From assembly GCA_937959175.1 (NCBI GenBank), contig CALGAS010000345.1, forward strand, positions 1-6,812: a stretch of 6,812 bases of DNA, written 5' to 3'. The first letter of the stretch is position 1. The number at the start of each line of letters is the position of its first letter. Shown in pieces: positions 1 through 6,454 of the stretch. The stretch is from an uncultured bacterium. Lineage in GTDB: Bacteria > Planctomycetota > Planctomycetia > Pirellulales > UBA1268. Below the pieces are notes generated by a model. It worked only from the letters and a program-made list of their open reading frames with translations, ran no database searches and had not been told where the DNA came from. Both the position numbers and the translations under genes were made by a program.

Positions 1-14
1 CTCGAGTTTTTCAT
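1..14 (-). CDS. Start of the next gene in the left-hand operon (partial)
   Basis: Only four codons are visible, ATG AAA AAC TCG (Met-Lys-Asn-Ser), before the window ends. The start is proposed because a strong purine-rich ribosome binding site lies 6 nt upstream, and because it follows the stop of the kinase gene after only 32 nt on the same strand. A start Met followed by Lys and a polar residue would suit a signal peptide, but four residues cannot show that. No function can be assigned. If real, it is the fourth gene of the unit prepilin-peptidase homologue, exosortase, tyrosine kinase. Confidence 0.5.
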
Positions 15-20
15 CAGGAT

Positions 21-28
21 CCTCCCCC
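21..28 (-). promoter_or_regulatory. Strong Shine-Dalgarno site for the left-edge gene
   Basis: On the minus strand this reads GGGGGAGG, 6 nt before the ATG at 14. It is the best ribosome binding site in the left block, and it is the main reason for calling a gene start at the very edge of the window. Confidence 0.55.
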
Positions 29-46
29 TGCCCGCGACGGCCGGCT

Positions 47-2296
47 TCAGGTCGGCAGCGGCGAGGCGTACTTCCTGCGAGCCGCCGTCTCATCGACACC
101 GTTGACAACCGTGCCAAGAACCCGCACGCCCACGCTTCGCAGTTTGTCGACGGCAGCCGCCACCTGAGGCACGCAGCTGACATCCCGCATCGTGGCAACG
201 ATGGCCACGTCGCTCTGCTGGCCGAGCAGCAGCACGTCGGCAAAGGCGAGCACCGGGCCGGCGTCGATCACGACATGGTCGAACGATTCGCGGTAGTGCT
301 TGAGAATCGATTCCGACTCGGGCCGTGACAGCGCGGTGATCGAGGCATAGTCGCAGGCTCCACCGGTGACCGCGAAGAGCCCCTCGACGCCGGTTGGCTG
401 CACCGCCTCGTCCGGCGAAATCTCACCCCGAAGGATTTCCGGCAGGCCCGTCTGCAGATCGAGGCCGAGCGCCAGATGAACATTGGGGTGCCGCAGGTCG
501 CCATCGAGGAGCAGCGTCCGCTTGCCCGAGCGGGCCAGGCTGGCGGCGAGTTGCGAGGCAAAGGTCGTCTTGCCCTCGTGCTCGACGGCACTGGTCACGA
601 CGATCACCTTGGGCGTTTCACGGCCGGTCTGCATCACGACCGCCCGGACCCCGTCGACACACTCGGCCACGTGGCCCGGATTGGCCCGGCGGGTCACCCG
701 CGGCACGGTGCCGATCACCCGCATGCCCAGCCGCTGGGTCACTTCCTCGGACGTGCTCAGCCGGTCACGGAGATATTCGAACGCGACGACCGATCCGCCG
801 CCAAGCACGAGGCCCGCCGCTGTGGCCAGGACGCTCAGCATCGTCCGAAACAGCTCGTCGCTGCCTTCCGGCACGCTCGCCTCCTCGATCAGTTCGACAC
901 GATTCGGCATCGCGATGTCGACTTCGGTGGCATTGAGGCGGACGCCCATCTCGTCGGTCACCTTCATCAACTGCTCGATTTCCGACTTGCGGGCCATCAT
1001 GTCGGCGTTGGCCTGGCCGAGCAGCTTGACCTCTTCGGCCACCTTGTCGAAATCCTTGGTCGCATCGTCGAGCTGGCGGGCGAGGATCTCCCGCCGCATC
1101 CGGAGCACGACCGGGCTCTCAGCCGCAACGCCGCTCCGCCGGCCCTGTGCATCCATCGACAACTGGGTGATGATCTGCGGCTTGAGTTCTTCCCGCCGCT
1201 GCTCCATCCGCATCAGGAGGCTGGACCGCATGTCCTGCAGCTTCTTGACGGCCGGATCGTTTGGACCGCGGGCACTCCGCTGGGCCTGATAGACGATCAT
1301 CTCCTCGAGGCCGGCCAGCTTGTCCCGCAACTCGACAAACTGCGGATCCCGCAGGATCATCGCGTCGACCATCTCCGCGGGCACCGACTGCTCGAGGGTG
1401 ATCTCGCCCTTGGCCTTGGCGTCCATGACGGCCAGCTCGGCGTCGATCAGGGCGATGTCCCGCTGGAGCTGGGTCTGCTGGGCCCGGAGGGTGCCGAGGT
1501 GGTCGAGCAGCAAGGCCCGCTGGGTGGAAACCTCCGCGCTATCGGTCGTGCCCAGCGACTTGGCGAGATTGTGGTAGGTGTCGAGCCGTTCCCTCACCTC
1601 CGACATGTTCTCCTTGTATTTCTTCTCGAGCGTGTCGCGACGGGCCAGTCGCTCGGCCTTTTCCTTGTTGACGACGTCGTTGAGATACGAGTTGGCGACG
1701 GCATTAACCACCTGCGTGATCTCCTTGGGGTCTTCCCCGCGGAGTCGCACCTGCAAGACTTCCGATTCCATCGGCGCCGAGACCTGGACGTTCCGCATCA
1801 GCCAGCCGACCTTGTCTTCTTCGCCGGCCAGAGTCTCGAGGGTGTTGATGCCCGGTCTGCGGAGGGCGGCCATCAGGACGAGCGGGCTCTTGATCAGCTG
1901 GACCTGCGTCTTCCGGTAGGCCTCGTACTCGGCGTTGTCGCGGCCCATCCCGGCCCCATACATCCCCGACTTGTCCCGCACCCGCAGCCAGGCCACGGCT
2001 TCGAAGCCACGGGGCAGGAACAGGAACGTCAGCACTCCGGCCAGGCTGCCCAGCACGATTGCCAAGACCGTGGCGGGAATCCAGCGGCGGCGGAAGGCGT
2101 GCCAGACCCGCTTGTAGTCGATGCCGCCAGCCAGCGGGTCGGCCGCCGGGGCCAGGCCGCCGGGGAGTTGTTCGCCCTGATAGGTGGAGAGCCCGGTCTC
2201 ACGGATCGGTGCGAGCATGCCCGCCTGCGGCCCGCCAGCCGCGGTTGCGACCGCCGGCCCGGTTCCTTCCGTCGTTGCTTTTTGCTGTTCGCTCAT
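47..2296 (-). CDS. Wzc-like polysaccharide co-polymerase / bacterial tyrosine (BY) kinase
   Basis: The 749-residue inner-membrane protein has a Wzz-type chain-length domain fused to a cytoplasmic BY-kinase ATPase, as in Wzc, which controls polymerisation and export of capsule or exopolysaccharide. After an Ala/Gly/Pro-rich tail of about 55 residues comes TM1 (about 73-95). A long coiled-coil-prone periplasmic part rich in Glu, Lys, Arg and Leu follows (about 190-450), then TM2 (about 484-506). The kinase domain has Walker A AVEHEGKTT (about 570-578), Walker A' LLLDGDLRHP (about 595-604) and Walker B VVIDAGP (about 675-681). ATG 2296 is preferred to in-frame GTG 2323: GGAGG lies upstream of the ATG (18 nt, long spacing), whereas GTG 2323 touches an inverted repeat and has no such site. 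Oddities: the C-terminal tail has one Tyr (743) instead of a cluster, and the EX2RX2R oligomerisation motif reads ECVDGVR (about 545-551). The gene lies 83 nt after the exosortase on the same strand. Family is certain; active phosphorylation is not. Confidence 0.93.
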   Translation of the reverse strand: MSEQQKATTEGTGPAVATAAGGPQAGMLAPIRETGLSTYQGEQLPGGLAPAADPLAGGIDYKRVWHAFRRRWIPATVLAIVLGSLAGVLTFLFLPRGFEAVAWLRVRDKSGMYGAGMGRDNAEYEAYRKTQVQLIKSPLVLMAALRRPGINTLETLAGEEDKVGWLMRNVQVSAPMESEVLQVRLRGEDPKEITQVVNAVANSYLNDVVNKEKAERLARRDTLEKKYKENMSEVRERLDTYHNLAKSLGTTDSAEVSTQRALLLDHLGTLRAQQTQLQRDIALIDAELAVMDAKAKGEITLEQSVPAEMVDAMILRDPQFVELRDKLAGLEEMIVYQAQRSARGPNDPAVKKLQDMRSSLLMRMEQRREELKPQIITQLSMDAQGRRSGVAAESPVVLRMRREILARQLDDATKDFDKVAEEVKLLGQANADMMARKSEIEQLMKVTDEMGVRLNATEVDIAMPNRVELIEEASVPEGSDELFRTMLSVLATAAGLVLGGGSVVAFEYLRDRLSTSEEVTQRLGMRVIGTVPRVTRRANPGHVAECVDGVRAVVMQTGRETPKVIVVTSAVEHEGKTTFASQLAASLARSGKRTLLLDGDLRHPNVHLALGLDLQTGLPEILRGEISPDEAVQPTGVEGLFAVTGGACDYASITALSRPESESILKHYRESFDHVVIDAGPVLAFADVLLLGQQSDVAIVATMRDVSCVPQVAAAVDKLRSVGVRVLGTVVNGVDETAARRKYASPLPT

Positions 2297-2322
2297 CGTT
2301 GCAGCGTTCTGCCACCTCCACA

Positions 2323-2345
2323 CCGATCAGCGGCCCGCTGATCGG
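2323..2345. repeat. Perfect 11-bp inverted repeat in the kinase leader
   Basis: The arms CCGATCAGCGG and CCGCTGATCGG are exact reverse complements separated by one base. As RNA on the minus strand this would fold as a 10-bp stem with a 3-nt loop, ending just before the GGAGG that serves the kinase gene. No run of T follows on the minus strand, so it is not a standard intrinsic terminator. It could be an operator, an RNA-processing or stabilising hairpin between the exosortase and kinase cistrons, or a translational control element. Confidence 0.8.
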
Positions 2346-2379
2346 CCTGTTTCGGAAGCCTTACCCGTGAAGTTCTAGT

Positions 2380-3747
2380 CTAGCCCATTTTCCCGCCCGA
2401 TTTTCCTGGCCCGTCCGCCCGGTTTTTCCCGGGAATCAGCGGAAAGCCACCGGCAGCGCCGGGGCTTGGGGCAGCCCGCCCGGGCCGCGGCCCGCTCGCT
2501 GCGGCCGCCGGCACCATCGCCGGCGTGTACTCGTCGGTCACGATCACGAACGACAGAAGTTTCATCTCCAACAGGATGAAGCCGACCGCCAGGCCCATCA
2601 TCAGGATCGCCGCCGGGGTGCTGTCGTGGAAGCCCTCGGCCATCTCCGGCGACACTCCGTAGAGCATGCCGGCCGTCGTGATTCGCATCGCATTGGCCAT
2701 GATGGCAATCGGAATCGCGCTGATGGCAATGACGAGGTTTTCCCACCACTCAAGCCCCGCGACGACGATCACCACCGCGGCGAGCCAGACGAAAATCGTC
2801 AGCATCTTCAGGCCCGCGCAGGCATCCACGACGTTCATAACGTGGTCCTGGCCTAGCCGGATCAAATTGCCCTCCCGGAAGGCATCGAAGCCGAGGGTCT
2901 GGAGGATGAAGGTCGCCACGCGGGTGTTGAAGGTCTGGAGCGGGCCGGTCAGGTACCGCTGATGCCCTTCGGGCAGCGGGTACATGAAAATCAGCAGGGC
3001 GATCGCGATCCACGACCAGCGGAAGATGCTCCAGCCGCCGGCCAGCAGAAACATCCCCGCCAGCGCCGGGACGAAGGTGTACATGTCGATCGTCTTGACG
3101 CGGAAGTAGGCGAAGGCCAGCCGGATCAGGAAACTGCCGGCCATCAGACCGAGACCGGCCAGGCGGGCCGACATCGAGACCGGCTCGGCGGGCTTTCGCC
3201 GCCAGAAGAGGAGCACCAGCGTGAGCACCGGCACGATCCAGCCATGCTGGTATTGGGGGTTGGCCCAGGAGGTGGGCAGTCGGGAGAGCGACTCCCAGTA
3301 GCTGTAGACCAGACCGCCGGAGAGCAGCAAGACAGTGAGGCCTTCCAATCGCCACCAGGCAACTGCCGCCAGGCACCCGGCGGCGATCACGGCCAGGCCG
3401 GCGAGTGCCAACGATTTGACAACAGCCACCATCCCGCTGCCGCCGCCGAGCCACGACTCGGCCAGCCACCGCCATTCCGACGATTCGGCGTCGTATTGCC
3501 AGTTGAAGGGTTCCAGATCAAGCAGTCCGAAGGCCGCGATCCAACAGGGCAGCGCCACCAGCAGCAGGGTGCCGAGATCCCGCTGCTTGAGGTCATCCAC
3601 AAACAGTTTGGCCCGGCGGGCCATTCCCTCGATCAGGCCCTCGTCTTCGGGCGCCGGGGGATGAATCCGGGTCGGCGCAGCGGCAGCGGGAGGGGGTGAG
3701 ACACCCTGACCGCCGCCGACCGGCATGATCGGTGATGGAATCGACAT
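2380..3747 (-). CDS. xrt: Exosortase (membrane transpeptidase-like protein-sorting enzyme)
   Basis: Exosortases are polytopic membrane cysteine enzymes that recognise C-terminal PEP-CTERM-type signals and release or transfer exported proteins to the surface, usually in bacteria that make exopolysaccharide. This 455-residue protein has a soluble Pro/Ala-rich N-terminus (about 1-55) and roughly eight to ten hydrophobic segments between 58 and 402. The family-typical YQHGWIVP segment is at about 166-173. Catalytic candidates are Cys310 in VVDACAGLKML, Arg355 in MANAMRIT and His374 in GFHDSTPAA, in the usual order. The common ACSGLR box reads ACAGLK, so Ser and Arg are replaced while Cys is kept. 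The last 50 residues form a Pro/Gly/Ala-rich, Lys/Arg-rich tail. ATG 3747 is chosen because the open frame extending upstream has no plausible start nearby; its ribosome binding site is weak (AGGA about 14 nt away). It lies 131 nt after the prepilin-peptidase homologue and 83 nt before the kinase. No PEP-CTERM target gene is visible. The planctomycete XrtU type is possible, but I cannot assign a subfamily. Confidence 0.92.
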   Translation of the reverse strand: MSIPSPIMPVGGGQGVSPPPAAAAPTRIHPPAPEDEGLIEGMARRAKLFVDDLKQRDLGTLLLVALPCWIAAFGLLDLEPFNWQYDAESSEWRWLAESWLGGGSGMVAVVKSLALAGLAVIAAGCLAAVAWWRLEGLTVLLLSGGLVYSYWESLSRLPTSWANPQYQHGWIVPVLTLVLLFWRRKPAEPVSMSARLAGLGLMAGSFLIRLAFAYFRVKTIDMYTFVPALAGMFLLAGGWSIFRWSWIAIALLIFMYPLPEGHQRYLTGPLQTFNTRVATFILQTLGFDAFREGNLIRLGQDHVMNVVDACAGLKMLTIFVWLAAVVIVVAGLEWWENLVIAISAIPIAIMANAMRITTAGMLYGVSPEMAEGFHDSTPAAILMMGLAVGFILLEMKLLSFVIVTDEYTPAMVPAAAASGPRPGRAAPSPGAAGGFPLIPGKNRADGPGKSGGKMG

Positions 3748-3878
3748 AGAAAGCGTCCGAGTCCTGACGCCACCATCATACTGGAGAGAAAAACCATTTC
3801 CATGAGGTTCGCGCAAGCAGGAGCGGAGGCGGCCGGCTCGCGGCGAAGCCGACTGACGTGGCAGCCGCGGGGATCCGC

Positions 3879-4793
3879 TCAGCCGGCGGGCAGCCAGGCC
3901 GTCAGGGCACGGCCCAGCGCCAGCCATTCCCGCCAAAATGCAATCCAAACCGTCGCGGCGACCGGGAGAAACAGTTGCAGGCCGCGAGGCTGCTGCCCGA
4001 ACCAGCCGGCCGCTCGAATTGCGACAGCCGACACGACCGCCATGACCGTCACAGCCTGCCAGCCGAGGACACTTCCCAGCAGCGGCAGACCCAGTCGAAT
4101 GCCCGCGGCAGAAAACACGCGGCCCAGCAGCCAGCCGGTCGCCGCCCCGATGCCGGCGGCCAGCCAGCCGGCGTTGGCTCCCAGCCGCCAACCGGTGGGC
4201 AGAAGCGACGCCGGCACCGCAGGCGGCGGGGCGAGGGCAGGCACGGCGGCGGCGAGGCCGATCGCCAGTACCAGCGGAATCACCAGCTGGCGGTCGGGCG
4301 GCTGCCAGCCGACGCGATCGAGCAGGCCCCAGGTGATCACCATCAAAACGACGGCCGCGTGAAGCACAAAGGCCAGCAAGAGCCGCCAATCGCCTCGGAG
4401 CAGCCTGTCGATTCCGGTGGGAAAGCCAACGTCGAAACCGGGCAGCCAGCGGCCCCCGCCGATCAGTTCGGCCGCGGCAAGCCCGGCGACGATCATCCCG
4501 CAGCCCGCCTCGACGAGGGGATAGTGGGCCGAGATCGACAGGCCACAACTGCGGCAGCGGCCCCGCAGCCGCAGCCAGCCGATCACGGGAATGTTGTCGC
4601 CCGGTCGGATCGGCGTGCCGCAGGACGGGCAGCGGGATCCCGCTGCGACGAGTGATTCGCCGCGGGGCACGCGATGGACCACGACATTGATAAAGCTGCC
4701 GAGGATCCCGCCCCAGGCCGCGGCGCAGAGGACGACAGCCACCTCGGCCCAGGGCCAGCAGGCAATCTGCACGGGGAACAGGGGGCCGGTCAT
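3879..4793 (-). CDS. Prepilin peptidase (A24) homologue, second catalytic Asp apparently lost
   Basis: The 304-residue membrane protein belongs to the type IV prepilin leader peptidase/N-methyltransferase family, which cleaves prepilin and pseudopilin leaders at the inner membrane. The N-terminus is textbook: a first TM with GSFINVVVHRVPRG (31-44), then the zinc-binding pairs CPSC (55, 58) and CRSC (80, 83), with GDNIPVIGWLRLRGR between them and YPLVE (91-95) after. The first aspartate motif of the peptidase domain is present as LLDRVGWQPPDR (Asp159, Asp167, with the usual spacing of eight). The second, GxGD, should precede the GxxLGW helix. There the sequence is AAGIRLGLPLLGSVLGW (229-245), and Ile232 falls where Asp is expected. 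Since both Asp residues are needed for cleavage, peptidase activity is doubtful. The start at 4793 has no clear Shine-Dalgarno site but places the first TM correctly. It heads the minus-strand run containing the exosortase and kinase. No pilin, PilB/C or GspE/F gene is visible. Confidence 0.88.
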   Translation of the reverse strand: MTGPLFPVQIACWPWAEVAVVLCAAAWGGILGSFINVVVHRVPRGESLVAAGSRCPSCGTPIRPGDNIPVIGWLRLRGRCRSCGLSISAHYPLVEAGCGMIVAGLAAAELIGGGRWLPGFDVGFPTGIDRLLRGDWRLLLAFVLHAAVVLMVITWGLLDRVGWQPPDRQLVIPLVLAIGLAAAVPALAPPPAVPASLLPTGWRLGANAGWLAAGIGAATGWLLGRVFSAAGIRLGLPLLGSVLGWQAVTVMAVVSAVAIRAAGWFGQQPRGLQLFLPVAATVWIAFWREWLALGRALTAWLPAG

Positions 4794-4873
4794 GTCGTCT
4801 GGGTGTCGGGGTCGGCTTTCGTGTAGGGTACTCGCCGCCGCCGATTCCTGGCCCGGGGCCCCGATCCCGCTCC
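4794..4873. promoter_or_regulatory. Divergent intergenic region, inferred to carry promoters
   Basis: These 80 bp separate the starts of two divergent genes, so any promoters for the minus-strand surface block and the plus-strand membrane-protein gene should lie here or just inside either gene. I found no convincing -35/-10 pair on either strand. A 10-bp GC-only palindrome, CGGGGCCCCG, lies at 4854-4863, 10 nt before the plus-strand ATG, in the place where a Shine-Dalgarno site would normally be. The promoter call rests on gene layout only. Confidence 0.3.
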
Positions 4874-5872
4874 ATGCCCGCAGACCAGCCCGCAGCCTCC
4901 GAGCAGCCCCGCCCCCGCCGCCCCCTGGCCGGTTGGGCGATGATCGTTGTGCGGCTGGCGGCGACCGTCGGGCTGATGACCTGGGCGGTTTGGAACGTTG
5001 ACTGGCCGCTGTTCGTCAGCAAGCTGGCCGCCGCAGAAGCGGGCTGGTGGCTCGCCGGGCTGACCGTAACGCTGCTGGTGCAGGTCATCGCGGGGCTCCG
5101 CTGGGCCTCGCTGGCGCGGCCGTTGGGGTTCGACTTTCCCCGGCGGTTCTTCGTCCGCCGCTTTTATGAAGGGATGTTCTTCAGCCTCTGCCTGCCATCG
5201 AGCATCGGCGGGGATGTGGTCAAGGCGGCTCGCACCGGCAGCAGCACCCCGCTGCGGCTGCTGGCGGCCTGCTCGGTGTTGGCCGACCGGCTGACCGGCC
5301 TCTCGGCGTTGGGGGTGCTGGTGGGCACGGCCGTGCTGTCGCGGCGGTTCGGCCTGGGCACCGTCGGCACGCTGGGCATCTTCGCCGGCCTGCTCGGGGC
5401 GGTGCTCGCGGCCTTCCGGCTCGGGCTGTCGCTGCTCGATCGGGTTCACGCGGCCCTCCCGGAGAGCTCTGCGGCCCGGCGGTTCGTGGCCCAGCTGCTT
5501 CCCTACCGGGAGCGGCCGCGGTTCGTGCTGCTGGCGGTGCTCTGGAGTTTTGTCGTTCAGGCCGGCGGCGTGTTTGCCGTGACGCTGGTGGCCCGTTCGC
5601 CGAATGTCACCCTCCCCGCCCTGGTCTGGCTGTCGGTGGTCCCGCTGGTCGCCCTGGCGATGGTGCTGCCGATCAGCATCGGTGGCCTGGGCGTTCGAGA
5701 GAAGTCGTTCGAGGCGCTGCTGCCGGCCTTCGGAGTGCCCGAGGAGACGGCCCTGGCCATCGCGCTGTTGTGGGGGCTGTGCACAACGCTGGCCGGGCTG
5801 CTCGGCGGTGTGGTGTTTCTGCTCGAGCGGCGGCCGCTCGAGACGCCCTCGACGACCGCGGCCTTGGGCTGA
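4874..5872 (+). CDS. Lysylphosphatidylglycerol synthase TM-region / UPF0104 family membrane protein
   Basis: The 332-residue polytopic protein matches the membrane half of MprF-type proteins (LPG_synthase_TM, formerly UPF0104), a family also found as stand-alone proteins beside lipid and polysaccharide genes and thought to move lipids across the inner membrane. After a polar Pro/Arg-rich start, hydrophobic segments lie at about 22-41, 58-76, 128-154, 166-188, 218-240, 248-270 and 290-316. Two family motifs are clear: FFSLCLPSSIGGDVVKA (102-118) and LPISIGGLGVREKSF (265-279). There is no aminoacyl-transferase domain, so it should not itself make lysyl-phosphatidylglycerol. ATG 4874 has no Shine-Dalgarno site; a start further in would be possible only before TM1 at about residue 22. 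It is transcribed away from the exosortase block, so shared function with it is only suggested. The substrate is unknown. Confidence 0.87.
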   Translation: MPADQPAASEQPRPRRPLAGWAMIVVRLAATVGLMTWAVWNVDWPLFVSKLAAAEAGWWLAGLTVTLLVQVIAGLRWASLARPLGFDFPRRFFVRRFYEGMFFSLCLPSSIGGDVVKAARTGSSTPLRLLAACSVLADRLTGLSALGVLVGTAVLSRRFGLGTVGTLGIFAGLLGAVLAAFRLGLSLLDRVHAALPESSAARRFVAQLLPYRERPRFVLLAVLWSFVVQAGGVFAVTLVARSPNVTLPALVWLSVVPLVALAMVLPISIGGLGVREKSFEALLPAFGVPEETALAIALLWGLCTTLAGLLGGVVFLLERRPLETPSTTAALG

Positions 5873-5879
5873 CCGCTGC

Positions 5880-5909
5880 CGCGGCCATCACCCTGCCGGC
5901 GGTGCCGCG
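5880..5909. terminator. Hairpin between convergent genes, possible two-way terminator
   Basis: In the 54-bp gap between two convergent stop codons, CGCGG (5880-5884) pairs with CCGCG (5905-5909). Inside it CACC (5889-5892) pairs with GGTG (5901-5904), leaving a 4-nt bulge and an 8-nt loop. The position suits transcription termination from both sides. No T-run follows on either strand and the local sequence is GC-rich enough to give chance pairing, so the call is weak. Confidence 0.28.
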
Positions 5910-5926
5910 ATCAGCGTCCGGCATCG

Positions 5927-6454
5927 TCAGCCGCCGGCCCGCCGCCGGGCATCGACCGCCAGCAGGGCGGCCACGCTCTTGGCGTCTTCGATTCGGCCAT
6001 CGAGGCACATCGCCACCGCCTCGGCCCAGCGCACCACCCGCGTCGTGATCAGCTCGCCCGGCTCGAGGGCCTGCTCGCCCGCGGTCAGGTCGCGGGCCAC
6101 GAAGAGGTGCATCCGCTCCCGGAGGATGCCCGGCGACATCCAAAACTCACCAGCCGGCTCGATGCGGCCGGCGCGGTAACCGGTCTCCTCGGCGAGTTCT
6201 CGCGCCGCGGTTTCGAGCGGCGGCTCGTCGCGGTCGAGGGTGCCGGCGGGAAGCTCGAGGAGGGTCGCCCCGACGGCGACCCGTACGACCTCGACCAGGC
6301 AGACCTGATCGGCCGACACCAGCGGCACGATCACGACGCTGCCCGGGTGAACGATCACCTCCCGGTCGCGGGTCGTGCCGTCGTTGCAGGGTTGAGCGAC
6401 GCGTTCGACGTGAAACCGGCGGCCGGTAAAGAGAGGCTTGCCCGTGTCGCTCAT
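5927..6454 (-). CDS. Nudix hydrolase, ADP-ribose pyrophosphatase type
   Basis: The 175-residue soluble protein should hydrolyse a nucleoside diphosphate linked to another moiety, most likely ADP-ribose to AMP and ribose 5-phosphate, in the cytoplasm. It carries an exact Nudix box, G-x5-E-x7-REUxEExGU, from Gly71 to Tyr93, with the metal-binding signature RELAEETGY. The preceding LELPAGT and the later SPGILRE (107-113) are typical of the ADP-ribose pyrophosphatase branch. The usual VEQ-x-R before the box reads VEVVR (54-58), so substrate choice is not certain. The start is ATG 6454: GGAG lies 7 nt upstream and the ATG overlaps the stop of the preceding folate-binding protein gene (ATGA). The longer in-frame reading to 6538 is arginine-rich shadow of that gene. 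Translational coupling to its neighbour is likely. Confidence 0.93.
   Translation of the reverse strand: MSDTGKPLFTGRRFHVERVAQPCNDGTTRDREVIVHPGSVVIVPLVSADQVCLVEVVRVAVGATLLELPAGTLDRDEPPLETAARELAEETGYRAGRIEPAGEFWMSPGILRERMHLFVARDLTAGEQALEPGELITTRVVRWAEAVAMCLDGRIEDAKSVAALLAVDARRRAGG

Noticed and set aside
1..6. Window begins exactly at CTCGAG (XhoI site), with GGATCC close by, suggesting a cloning junction
   Set aside because: CTCGAG-like strings recur in this GC-rich sequence, and the flanking bases form a sensible gene start. No vector sequence is visible.
476..2341. A 621-codon open frame on the plus strand opposite the kinase gene
   Set aside because: It is the exact antisense of a gene with clear Walker motifs. 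Its translation is rich in His, Gly, Arg and Asp with no domain, as expected for reverse-strand frames in GC-rich DNA.
3775..3803. TATGAT (minus strand, 3780-3775) as a -10 box for a separate exosortase promoter
   Set aside because: The hexamer at 17-bp spacing is ATGGAA, a poor -35. The better TTGCGC is about 30 bp away, and many planctomycete promoters do not follow the E. coli consensus closely enough to trust one hexamer.
3834..3851. Small hairpin CGGCT...AGCCG between the prepilin-peptidase homologue and the exosortase, as a terminator
   Set aside because: The stem is short with a bulge and there is no T-run on the minus strand. Chance pairing is common at this GC content.
3748..5088. 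Upstream extension of the exosortase frame to a 902-codon reading frame
   Set aside because: The extra part runs through the prepilin-peptidase homologue in another frame and is low-complexity Arg/Gly/Pro sequence. The exosortase domain starts normally after ATG 3747, so this is a stop-poor shadow rather than a fusion.
4790..5449. Open frame on the minus strand opposite the UPF0104-type gene
   Set aside because: It is rich in Gln, Pro, Arg and Glu with no hydrophobic segments or motifs, and lies antisense to a gene with family motifs.
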